Assembly (NCBI GenBank): GCA_036261625.1
Contig: DATAKL010000025.1
Span: forward strand, 20,414-84,413
Length of the DNA stretch: 64,000 bases
Reading direction: 5' to 3'
Source of the DNA: JAAXKN01 sp036261625
GTDB lineage: Bacteria > Bacteroidota > Ignavibacteria > Ignavibacteriales > SURF-24
Numbering within the stretch: position 1 is the stretch's first letter; every line of letters starts with the position of its first letter. The notes under the pieces are model-generated. The model searched no databases. It saw nothing but the letters and a program-made list of their open reading frames with translations, and had not been told where the DNA came from. A program made the translations under genes and the position numbers. This document shows, piece after piece, positions 1 to 7,119 of this stretch.

Positions 1-1
1 C

Positions 2-898
2 TCCCCTGCCATGGAAAAGGTATTCTCCGCAATTCTGAAAGTCGCCAAGACAGATGCAGACGTACTGATCCTGGGTGAAAACGGCACGGGAAAGGAACTT
101 GTAGCCCGGGCGGTACACAATAATTCCCTAAGGTGCCAGGAGGCTTTTGTAAGTGTAGACCTGGGTTCTATTGCCCCCACTCTTTTTGAAAGCGAGCTCT
201 TCGGGCACGTAAAGGGAGCCTTTACAAATGCATTTGAGGATAAACCGGGCCGCTTCGAAATTGCCTCGGGAGGCACGCTTTTCCTGGATGAGATCGGGAA
301 TATTCCGCCTGAGCTTCAGGCAAAGCTTTTAACAGTGCTTCAAAACCGTCAGGTGGCAAAAGTTGGATCCGGGAAATACAAACCCATTGATATAAGACTC
401 ATTTGTGCTACAAACATGCCCGTCTATGAAATGGCTGAAGAAAAACAGTTCAGGCAGGACCTTTTATACCGCATAAATACGGTTGAAATACACGTTCCCC
501 CCTTAAGGGAGCGTAAAGAGGATATCCCCCTTTTGTCGGAGTACTTCCTTTCACTCTATGCCCGTAAGTACCACAAGCCGGAGCTATGTTTTGACAAAAC
601 GGTATTCAGGATGTTCCACAACTACAGCTGGCCCGGTAACGTGCGGGAGCTTCAGCATGCAGTTGAACGCGCCGCAATAATGTGCGAATCCGATACAATC
701 GTTCCCTCCGACTTCTTTTTAAATTCAAAAGAGCCCCAGACAGATGAAGCCCTGGAAAGCGCAACGCTTGATGAGATGGAGAAGATGACAATTAAGAAGA
801 TACTTATTAAGCACAACGGAAACATAACCCTTGCGGCAAAGGAACTGGGACTTACGCGCACTTCGCTTTACAGAAGAATTGATAAGTACGGACTGTAA
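2..898 (+). CDS. sigma-54-dependent response regulator (NtrC family), 5' partial
   Basis: The reading frame is open to the left edge (Ser-Pro-Ala precede the first Met at 11), so this is the C-terminal part of a longer protein; an N-terminal receiver domain probably lies outside the window. Counting from that Met, the AAA+ module shows Walker A GENGTGKE (about 22-29), the sigma-54 contact loop as GAFTNA (69-74) rather than the usual GAFTGA, Walker B TLFLDEI (about 89-95), and an arginine-rich LRER stretch. The last 27 residues form a Fis-type helix-turn-helix (NITLAAKELGLTRTSLYRRI). The protein should activate sigma-54 promoters after phosphorylation. The kinase that follows begins 1 bp after its stop codon, so the two form a two-component operon. 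The target genes are unknown. Confidence 0.93.
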   Translation, partial: SPAMEKVFSAILKVAKTDADVLILGENGTGKELVARAVHNNSLRCQEAFVSVDLGSIAPTLFESELFGHVKGAFTNAFEDKPGRFEIASGGTLFLDEIGNIPPELQAKLLTVLQNRQVAKVGSGKYKPIDIRLICATNMPVYEMAEEKQFRQDLLYRINTVEIHVPPLRERKEDIPLLSEYFLSLYARKYHKPELCFDKTVFRMFHNYSWPGNVRELQHAVERAAIMCESDTIVPSDFFLNSKEPQTDEALESATLDEMEKMTIKKILIKHNGNITLAAKELGLTRTSLYRRIDKYGL

Positions 899-899
899 A

Positions 900-2252
900 A
901 TGAAAAGAAATAAATATTCAGCTTTCACGAGGGACTTCCGGATTAACCTGATCATCAGACTTGTCTTTCTTTCGATTACAATTTTTATTCTTGCTGAGGC
1001 TCTTTTCATTAGTATTCCAATAACATTGGCGGCTGTTATTACCATAATCTACCTGGTTTATTCTATTTTCCGTTATATGGACCAGACCAATGCAAGGTTA
1101 AGCCGCTTCCTGCTGTCTGTTAAGTATGCCGACTTTACGAGTGCAATTCCCAATAGCGGAATGAACGGGAGCTTCAGGGAGCTTGAAGAAGCCTTTAATG
1201 AAGTCCTTGGCGAATTCAGAAAGATCAGAAATGAAAAGGAGGAACATTCAAGATTCCTTCAGACAATCATTCAGCATATTGGGCTAGGTCTTATATCCTT
1301 TCAGCAGGACGGGAAAGTTGAGCTGATCAATAGTTCAGCCAAGAAGCTCCTCAGGGTTAACAGTCTTATTAACATACACTCCCTTCAGAACGGCAGCCGT
1401 GCCGTCTTAGAAAAGCTGGAAGCAATAAAAGCGGGTGAAAAGGCTCTCGTGAAATTTGCCGACAATAACGAGCTGATTCAGCTTCTTCTGCACGCTACAG
1501 AGTTCAAGAGGCAGGACAGGATGTATAAACTCGTTTCAATTCAGAATATACAGCGTGAGCTTGAGGAAAAGGAAATGGAGGCCTGGCAGAAGCTGATCAG
1601 TGTGCTTACGCATGAAATCATGAATTCAATTACTCCTATCTCCTCCCTTTCACAGACTATGGAAGGGCTTTTGAAGAGTGAAGTGCAGGATGAGGAAAGT
1701 CTTGAGGACATAAAGACCGGTGTACATACAATTCACAAAAGGAGCGAAGGGCTCATTGAATTTGTAAATAATTACAGAAGGCTCACAAGAATACCTGTGC
1801 CCGACTATTCCATTATAAGAATAAATAAACTATTTCGGCAGGTTGAAAAGCTTCTGGCAAGCAGCCTCCGGGAAAATAATATAGCATTCAAATACACAGT
1901 TATGCCTGAAAGTCTTGAATTAACAATTGATGAAAAGCTGATAGAACAGGTTTTGCTGAATCTGATTATGAATGCTGTTGAAGCCGTAAGAGGAAAGGAA
2001 AATCCTCAAATTGAGCTTTGTGCAGTAATGGGCGAAAGCGGACAGGTACTAGTACAGGTTAAGGATAACGGGAGCGGAATTTTAGAGGATGTACAGGATA
2101 AAATTTTTATTCCATTCTATACAACCAAAGAAAATGGCTCCGGAATCGGTCTGAGTCTTTCGCGCCAGATAATGCGCCAGCACAAAGGCACAATAAGAGT
2201 ATATTCAAAGCCTGAGGAGTGCACCATATTCACTCTGGTTTTCAATGCATGA
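900..2252 (+). CDS. membrane sensor histidine kinase, NtrY-like
   Basis: Partner kinase of the preceding NtrC-type regulator. The ATG at 900 is preferred over an in-frame upstream start because it lies 1 bp after the upstream stop, giving 450 residues. Two adjacent hydrophobic segments (about residues 17-58) form the membrane anchor. A PAS-like region (about 115-210) follows, then the dimerisation/phosphoacceptor motif LTHEIMNSITP with His238. The catalytic domain has an N-box (LLNLIMNAVEAV), G1 (DNGSGI), an F-box region (IPFYTTK) and G2 (GSGIGLSLS). Sequence around the histidine (HEIMNSITPI) resembles the NtrY/NtrB-like HisKA class that pairs with sigma-54 activators. The extracytoplasmic loop is almost absent, so the stimulus is probably intracellular or intramembrane. 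Confidence 0.9.
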   Translation: MKRNKYSAFTRDFRINLIIRLVFLSITIFILAEALFISIPITLAAVITIIYLVYSIFRYMDQTNARLSRFLLSVKYADFTSAIPNSGMNGSFRELEEAFNEVLGEFRKIRNEKEEHSRFLQTIIQHIGLGLISFQQDGKVELINSSAKKLLRVNSLINIHSLQNGSRAVLEKLEAIKAGEKALVKFADNNELIQLLLHATEFKRQDRMYKLVSIQNIQRELEEKEMEAWQKLISVLTHEIMNSITPISSLSQTMEGLLKSEVQDEESLEDIKTGVHTIHKRSEGLIEFVNNYRRLTRIPVPDYSIIRINKLFRQVEKLLASSLRENNIAFKYTVMPESLELTIDEKLIEQVLLNLIMNAVEAVRGKENPQIELCAVMGESGQVLVQVKDNGSGILEDVQDKIFIPFYTTKENGSGIGLSLSRQIMRQHKGTIRVYSKPEECTIFTLVFNA

Positions 2253-2270
2253 AAGCAATATTACTGTCAG

Positions 2271-2404
2271 GGCTGAATAGTTCACGACTGAATAGTTCAC
2301 GACTGAATAGCTCACGACTGAATAGCTCACGACTGAATAGCTCACGACTGAATAGCTCACGACTGAATAGCTCACGACTGAATAGCCACGACTGAATAGC
2401 CACG
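2271..2404. repeat. 15-bp tandem repeat (GACTGAATAGCTCAC)
   Basis: About nine head-to-tail copies of a unit reading GACTGAATAGYTCAC. The first seven are 15 bp; the last two lose one base (GACTGAATAGCCAC). The array begins 18 bp after the kinase stop codon and runs into the palindromic element at 2394-2537, whose left end is itself the last unit. The array looks like amplification of the end of that palindrome. Confidence 0.9.
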
Positions 2405-2537
2405 ACCTTCAGGTCGTGGACTAGGAGCAAAAAAATATTCGGGCTTTAGCCCCCGACCTTCCGGGAACAATCTGGGTCTAAAGCCCCGAGGGATATTGGG
2501 GATCGCCTAATCCACGAGCTAAAGCTCGTGGCTATTC
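2394..2537. repeat. REP-like composite palindromic element
   Basis: The outer 27-nt ends (2394-2420 and 2511-2537) are inverted copies of each other with a few mismatches, and each is itself a hairpin: CCACGACCTTCAGGTCGTGG on the left and CCACGAGCTAAAGCTCGTGG on the right, both flanked outside by GAATAG/CTATTC. The interior (about 2439-2490) carries a second nested inverted pair around GGGCTTTAGCCC and GGGTCTAAAGCCCC. The right end overlaps the stop codon of the DUF190 gene. It resembles REP/BIME-type dispersed palindromes; no transposase is present. Confidence 0.75.
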
Positions 2538-2901
2538 ATATCTGATGTACATCATTTCTACCGTGTGTGTATTTGATGATGTTTACCTTTTCCTCGGTCA
2601 TAAGAGCGCCGCAGCCGGTGTCTTCAACAATTTTACAGGCTGTCTTGATGAATTCATCAATCTTCTCCGGAGTGTCAACAAATTCCAGCACCAGAGGAAG
2701 GTCTTCCGAAAGCCTCAGTATTTTTGCCGTGTGTATGCGGCTTGCGGCTCCAAAACCCGCAATGCCGCGCAGAACGGTGCAGCCCGAAATTCCGGTTTCA
2801 CGCGCCTTCATCATCAGGGCTTCGTAAAGCATTGAATTACCCGCCTTGTCGGATTCCCCGCAGAAAATCCTGAGCAGTTTGGCTTCTCCTGAAAGTTTCA
2901 T
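2536..2901 (-). CDS. DUF190 family protein (PII-like fold), crcB partner
   Basis: A 121-residue cytoplasmic protein starting MKLSGEAKLLRIFCGESDK, a typical DUF190 opening. Conserved family segments are visible: TVLRGIAGFGAASRIH and ILRLSEDLPLVLEFVD. The ATG at 2901 has GGAG 9 nt upstream; an in-frame TTG at 2916 would put that GGAG inside the gene and is rejected. DUF190 proteins are commonly encoded beside crcB and have a ferredoxin-like/PII-like fold; the molecular role is unproven. It lies downstream of crcB on the same strand, separated by 55 bp that contain a heptanucleotide repeat array. Its stop codon lies within the right arm of the palindromic element. Confidence 0.9.
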   Translation of the reverse strand: MKLSGEAKLLRIFCGESDKAGNSMLYEALMMKARETGISGCTVLRGIAGFGAASRIHTAKILRLSEDLPLVLEFVDTPEKIDEFIKTACKIVEDTGCGALMTEEKVNIIKYTHGRNDVHQI

Positions 2902-2920
2902 GTCGCTTCGCTCCAAATAA

Positions 2921-2951
2921 GTTCAACGTTCAACGTTCAACGTTCGACGTT
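2921..2951. repeat. 7-bp tandem repeat, GTTCRAC family (array A)
   Basis: Four units of GTTCAAC/GTTCGAC plus a partial unit fill most of the short gap between crcB and its DUF190 partner. Confidence 0.9.
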
Positions 2952-2956
2952 AAAAA

Positions 2957-3343
2957 TTATAAAAACTTGCCTATTGCTGCGCCGAGCCAGGTGGAGGCAA
3001 GACATACTACTACTGATACTATAACATTGCCGAATCCGTATAGAAAATTCCCTTCCTCCAAAAGGGCTATCGTCTCGTAGCTGAATGTGGAAAATGTCGT
3101 AAGACCGCCTAAGAAACCGATAGTAAGCAGTAGCCTCAGCTCCGGAGTAATAATGAATCTTTCGGCAAAGAATGTCATTAAAAATCCTATCAGAAGGCAC
3201 CCCAGAACATTTACTACAAGTGTCCCGTATGGGAAACTTGCCCCGGTCAGGCGGTATATATATCCCGAGAGCCAATAGCGCGTAACCGCCCCTATGCCGC
3301 CCCCAAGGAAAACAATTAAAGCATATTTCAAGAATAACTCCAT
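2957..3343 (-). CDS. crcB: CrcB/Fluc fluoride channel
   Basis: A 128-residue integral membrane protein of normal CrcB length, with four hydrophobic segments. Family motifs are present: GGGIGAVTRYW near the N-terminus, TLVVNVLGCLLIGF with the pore Asn, and GGLTTFSTFSYE with the Phe/Thr/Ser residues of the fluoride pathway. The frame is open for 40 more codons upstream, but that stretch is low in complexity and includes a hexamer repeat, so the start MELFLKYALIVF at 3343 is chosen although no strong ribosome-binding site is visible. CrcB exports fluoride as a dual-topology dimer. A fluoride riboswitch was looked for upstream and not recognised. Confidence 0.93.
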   Translation of the reverse strand: MELFLKYALIVFLGGGIGAVTRYWLSGYIYRLTGASFPYGTLVVNVLGCLLIGFLMTFFAERFIITPELRLLLTIGFLGGLTTFSTFSYETIALLEEGNFLYGFGNVIVSVVVCLASTWLGAAIGKFL

Positions 3344-3382
3344 TAAACAGGTTATTGTAAAATTAACAAGGCAGAAAGAAAA

Positions 3383-3402
3383 AGGCAAAGGTTTAGGTAT
3401 AG
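3383..3402. repeat. AGGTAW-type hexamer repeat
   Basis: Three to four degenerate 6-bp units (AGGCAA, AGGTTT, AGGTAT). Similar short arrays occur at 23290-23309 and 54980-55005. Confidence 0.55.
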
Positions 3403-3680
3403 AAAGAAGAGATAAAACTTCTGGCAATGAAGCTTCCTCTCTTGTATCCTGGGGAAACACCATTTCATTATTTCAAGTTAAGGTAAGTAGTCTAAATTAC
3501 TACAAAACAATTAGTCTATGTCCTTCATAAAATTCAGAATCTATCCTATATTTTTCCAAAAGCGTATATGTTATGTTATAAATGCTGATAAACAAGACAC
3601 AGTAAAGTCAATGTGAAAAGAAAGAAACTATGTTTAACAACATAAAAATTTTTTTAATAATCTAAGCGAGGGATGTTTAA

Positions 3681-4367
3681 ATGAACGACGTAGAAAAGAA
3701 AAAACTGGGCATGTACGAATCTGTCTTGACTCTTCTGGCAGAGAATAAGGATATTACCACAACAGTAAGATCCTTCAATTCAACTATTACAAAACTCCGC
3801 AGGGCCATGGATGAGATCAGACGGACTGAGAAGGCTCTCTCCTCAGAGATTCTCGACAAGACAATTCTCAATGCCAGGGCAAAGGATAATCTCATAACGG
3901 CAGTTGTTCCGGTTATCTCTGCTCTGTTTAATTACGCCAGACAAACCAACAACATCGAACTCAGGGAAAAAACACGATTTACTCAAAGTCACCTGGTGCG
4001 TATGCTCGACAGTGAACTGATCAAAAAAGCCGAAGGCACGTACCTCCTGGCTGAAAAATATATGTCAATGGCCAGAATACCCGGCCTGAACAACAGAGCC
4101 CTCGCCGAACTTTCTGATAAAACCGGGGTTTTCAGAAATACACTCGCTAATAAGGTATCCAGCCTTATCGACAGCTCGACAGTTATGTTCATGAATGACC
4201 TGTTTAACAATGCCGATGCAATTATGACTCAGATGGATAAGTTTGTTGAACAGCTTACAGAAGAGTACGAGGAATTTTACGACGAGTATATTTATGCCCG
4301 CGATCTTGAAAACCAGGATCAGGTAAAAGCAATGATGGAACTTGAAGAAGAAGATGAGGAAGAATAA
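3681..4367 (+). CDS. helical protein of unknown function, family copy A
   Basis: 228 residues, almost entirely predicted helix, with no signal peptide or membrane segment and a strongly acidic tail (LEEEDEEE). An in-frame ATG follows a purine-rich stretch (GCGAGGG). The family is not functionally characterised. It is clearly related to the 12189-12890 protein: both show AK-x-NLI near residue 85-100, AL-x-NY, N-x-EL, a M-x-D-x-EL block, and a C-terminal F-Y-x-(D/E)-Y motif followed by Ar/Lys-rich residues. Proteins with this pattern (T-x-DK, R-x-x-L, helical bundle) seem widespread in Bacteroidota/Ignavibacteria. Stand-alone gene followed by a hairpin terminator. Function unknown. Confidence 0.85.
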   Translation: MNDVEKKKLGMYESVLTLLAENKDITTTVRSFNSTITKLRRAMDEIRRTEKALSSEILDKTILNARAKDNLITAVVPVISALFNYARQTNNIELREKTRFTQSHLVRMLDSELIKKAEGTYLLAEKYMSMARIPGLNNRALAELSDKTGVFRNTLANKVSSLIDSSTVMFMNDLFNNADAIMTQMDKFVEQLTEEYEEFYDEYIYARDLENQDQVKAMMELEEEDEEE

Positions 4368-4410
4368 GTTTTCGCACTAGTAGTCCCCTATATAACATAC
4401 GATCCTCCAT

Positions 4411-4440
4411 AAAGGCGGACCAAAGGGCAGGTCCGCCTTT
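4411..4440. terminator. hairpin terminator
   Basis: Perfect 11-bp stem AAAGGCGGACC / GGTCCGCCTTT with an 8-nt loop, lying between the convergent genes at 3681-4367 and 4535-5977. The A- and T-runs at the stem base would suit termination in both directions, although no long U-tract follows. Confidence 0.75.
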
Positions 4441-4534
4441 ATGTCTGAGGAGTAATCTTGCGTTCAGGCTCGCCCGGCAATTAACATTTTCCAGTTGTAA
4501 AACAGCAGGTACAGCAATTCCAGTTTCTTTACAC

Positions 4535-5977
4535 TTAGTATGATTCGAATTCTTCGATTTTCTTCGGAATGGTAAAATAGAAGGTTGCGCCTTCGTTCGG
4601 CTTTGATTCCACCCAGATTCTCCCCTGGTGGCGTTCAACGATCCTTTTACAAATGGAAAGTCCTATTCCATTTCCGGAGTACCTCTCCCTTTCATGCAGA
4701 CGCTGAAAGATCACAAATATCTTTTCGCTGTAAAGGGGGTCCATGCCAATGCCGTTATCCTTTACAGTAAAGAGCCAGTCGTCTTTCCTGTTTTCAGCAC
4801 AGATATGCACCTGAGGGGTGCTTTCACTGCGGAATTTTACGGCATTGCTGATCAGGTTTTGGAAAAGCTGCATGATCTGAACTTCGTCCCCCGTAACTAC
4901 AGGCATTGTGTCGTGGGTCACAACCGCCTCGGATTCCTCAATGCTCACCTGCAGGTTTTTCAGTGCATTCTCAAGAGCCTCTTCGCAGTCGACAGCAGTA
5001 AAAGGCCTGTCAGTGTTTGTAAGCCTTGCGTACTCCAGCAGATCGTTAATCAGCATGCGCATGCGGGCGGCGCCCTCAAAAATGAATTCAATGTACTGGC
5101 TTGCCCTCTCATCAAGTCTTTCCCTGTAATCGCGCACAAGGAGTTGTGTAAAGCTGTATACCATTCTTACCGGCTCCTGAAGGTCGTGCGAGGCAATGTA
5201 GGCAAACTGCTCCAGGTCCCTGTTCGAGCGCTTGAGGTCCTCGAGGATCCTGACCAGTTTTTCCTCATTCAATTCAAGCTCATCTTCGGCCGTCTTGCGT
5301 TCATGTATATCGGTTGAGCTTCCGAACCAGCGGGTCACCCTTCCCTTATAATCCTTGTACGGAATGCCGAGATTCAGATGCCAGCGGTAATCACCATCCC
5401 ATCTTCTCATACGGTAAGTAGCTTCAAAAACGCTCCCTTCGGCAATACTCTTCGTCCAGGCATCCTGAGCCAACTGCCTGTCGGCAGGGTGCACTATCAG
5501 AGCCCATTTTCTGCCGAAACACTCCTCATCCGGAAGTCCGGAATAATCCTTAAAGCGCTGATTGACGTAATCGGTCATGCCGTCTGGATCGGTCGACCAA
5601 ACCATCTGCGGAAGTGAGTCGGCCATCTGGCGGAAGCGCTCCCTGCTTTTTGTAATTTCTATATAGGCGTTTCTTCTCTGAAGCTGAAAGTATGCAACTA
5701 TCCATGTAATTATAACATAGGAAGTCCTGTTGAATGCTGCATTATAAAGCGTTATTCCCGCAGGGGCAAGAAGCATACCCGTGTATGTAAGAATCATATT
5801 CAGGGCTGTTGCTGAATACATATATGACTTAGGCAGTGAAGGCTGTGCTAAAATAAAAAGCGGAATAACGTAAAATACCCATACCGACCATCCCAGGTGA
5901 GTATTAATGTCAATAAAAAACACGATTGCAAAGATAAGAATGCTGAAAACGACAGAAGACTTTTTGCCAAAATTCAT
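4535..5977 (-). CDS. membrane PAS sensor histidine kinase (HDLQEP type)
   Basis: 480 residues. Residues 8-100 hold three to four membrane helices of no named sensor type. A PAS domain (about 112-230; SLPQMVWSTDPDG to GSSTDIHERK) with a PAC-like end follows. The phosphoacceptor region reads LEQFAYIASHDLQEPVRMV with His264, the class also found in phytochrome-like kinases. The catalytic domain has LFQNLISNAVKF (N-box), DNGIGMDP (G1), VIFQRLH and GNGIGLSICKRIVERHQGRIWVES. The C-terminal 220 residues are close to those of the kinases at 13154 and 42044. No response regulator is adjacent; the single-domain REC at 17369 is a plausible partner. An SD-like GGGCGGA precedes the ATG. Confidence 0.92.
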   Translation of the reverse strand: MNFGKKSSVVFSILIFAIVFFIDINTHLGWSVWVFYVIPLFILAQPSLPKSYMYSATALNMILTYTGMLLAPAGITLYNAAFNRTSYVIITWIVAYFQLQRRNAYIEITKSRERFRQMADSLPQMVWSTDPDGMTDYVNQRFKDYSGLPDEECFGRKWALIVHPADRQLAQDAWTKSIAEGSVFEATYRMRRWDGDYRWHLNLGIPYKDYKGRVTRWFGSSTDIHERKTAEDELELNEEKLVRILEDLKRSNRDLEQFAYIASHDLQEPVRMVYSFTQLLVRDYRERLDERASQYIEFIFEGAARMRMLINDLLEYARLTNTDRPFTAVDCEEALENALKNLQVSIEESEAVVTHDTMPVVTGDEVQIMQLFQNLISNAVKFRSESTPQVHICAENRKDDWLFTVKDNGIGMDPLYSEKIFVIFQRLHERERYSGNGIGLSICKRIVERHQGRIWVESKPNEGATFYFTIPKKIEEFESY

Positions 5978-6075
5978 ATGTTCCGCCCGTTAGTGTATCA
6001 AAAAAGATAAATTGCAATTACTTAAAAGGCAAGAAGAAAAATCAGCATTGGATTTTCAGGAATCGGCTTTCTTAA

Positions 6076-6936
6076 TCAGTTATCATTCTCACACGTATCG
6101 ATCTCATGCCATTTGCCCCAGCGGCTGCCGCCGCCGTTAAGGACTTTGATTTTTCTTTTATGCCCCACGTAGTACTCATCGTTAAAATGGTAATGGCCGT
6201 GCAGTACAATCGAGATGTGATGCTTTTCAAAGAGCTCTATATAGCGCTCGCGTTTACGTGTAGCCATAAAACGTGCAAAGATCTTGCTGGACATTTTAAC
6301 CACCTGTTCGTAGCTGTAGAGGTAATTGTGCATTGCAGCTATTTTGCATTTGCCCCTTAATGGGTGCTCTGTTAATAGAAGGTCGAGCGCACGGTAATCC
6401 TGCATATCGCAAACCCCGTTCGAGCACGCAGGGTTGCGTGCAATGCCCGGAAGCTGATTTGAATCTATTCCTATTATTGCCGTCTCTTCATCCAGAATTT
6501 TAATGTAGGGATAGCCGCAGAGATTTCCGCGGGATGTAATTACCCCTTCAAAAGAGGGTTCAAAGAAATTGTTAAAATGATTGAGATCCTTTCTGTATTT
6601 CTTAAGCCGGTAGTTTACCATGAGTCCCAGATATTTCCTTATGCCCGCAAATTTGCGGTACAGGCTTTCGGGAGTCTTAAAGTGCGCAAAAAACTGCATG
6701 TAGAGGTCGTGATTTCCGGGCACCACGGTAAGTCTGGAAGCTTCCATGAAATCGTAATGCCTGAGGATTTCAGTTATTCCCTTATACTCCTTTTCGCGGC
6801 CTGTGTTGGTAATGTCGCCCGTAATAACCAGGTGCGAGGGGTTGTGACGGGCAATATCACGGATTTTTTTCTCTACCGATTTATTATGATGTTCAGAGAT
6901 TCCGTAGTGAAGGTCTGAAATATGTACAATTTTCAT
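6076..6936 (-). CDS. calcineurin-like metallophosphoesterase
   Basis: 286 residues with the complete metallophosphatase motif series: DLHYG (Asp8, His10), ITGDITNTG, VVPGNHDLY, AAMHNYLY and VLHGHYHF. These residues bind two divalent metals and act on phosphoesters. There is no signal peptide, so it is probably cytoplasmic. The substrate cannot be deduced; the family includes cyclic-nucleotide phosphodiesterases, nucleases and UDP-sugar/lipid A enzymes. It stands alone between a kinase gene and the barrel receptor. The start is at MKIVHISD, where the domain begins directly. Confidence 0.9.
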   Translation of the reverse strand: MKIVHISDLHYGISEHHNKSVEKKIRDIARHNPSHLVITGDITNTGREKEYKGITEILRHYDFMEASRLTVVPGNHDLYMQFFAHFKTPESLYRKFAGIRKYLGLMVNYRLKKYRKDLNHFNNFFEPSFEGVITSRGNLCGYPYIKILDEETAIIGIDSNQLPGIARNPACSNGVCDMQDYRALDLLLTEHPLRGKCKIAAMHNYLYSYEQVVKMSSKIFARFMATRKRERYIELFEKHHISIVLHGHYHFNDEYYVGHKRKIKVLNGGGSRWGKWHEIDTCENDN

Positions 6937-7010
6937 ATTTAAGCAATTCCGGTAAAATGGAGGCTATTATAGAAATTAAGAAGGAATAAGGAGAAGTTCA
7001 ATGGGAAGAG

Positions 7011-7040
7011 GTTCGACGTGCGACGTTCAACGTTCAACGG
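7011..7040. repeat. 7-bp tandem repeat, GTTCRAC family (array B)
   Basis: Four units (GTTCGAC, GTGCGAC, GTTCAAC, GTTCAAC) just beyond the terminator of the barrel gene and upstream of the metallophosphoesterase gene. Confidence 0.88.
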
Positions 7041-7049
7041 AAATAAAAT

Positions 7050-7074
7050 GGGCAGGAATGGAGTCTTCCTGCCC
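7050..7074 (-). terminator. intrinsic terminator of the barrel receptor gene
   Basis: Perfect 9-bp stem GGGCAGGAA / TTCCTGCCC with a 7-nt loop. On the minus strand it is followed by ATTTTATTT, a usable U-rich tract, and lies about 45 bp after the stop at 7120. Confidence 0.8.
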
Positions 7075-7119
7075 GAGTAGGAGATGGTATGTGTCAGTAG
7101 TATATCCAGTTAAGAAACT

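Noticed and set aside
2242..2430. Minus-strand frame with repeated LFSRE peptides
   Set aside because: It is only the translation of the 15-bp tandem repeat (15 bp is a multiple of 3, so the frame stays open). No ribosome-binding site.
3344..3680. Fluoride riboswitch upstream of crcB
   Set aside because: The conserved GGNGATG core and pairing pattern of the crcB motif could not be found in the upstream region.
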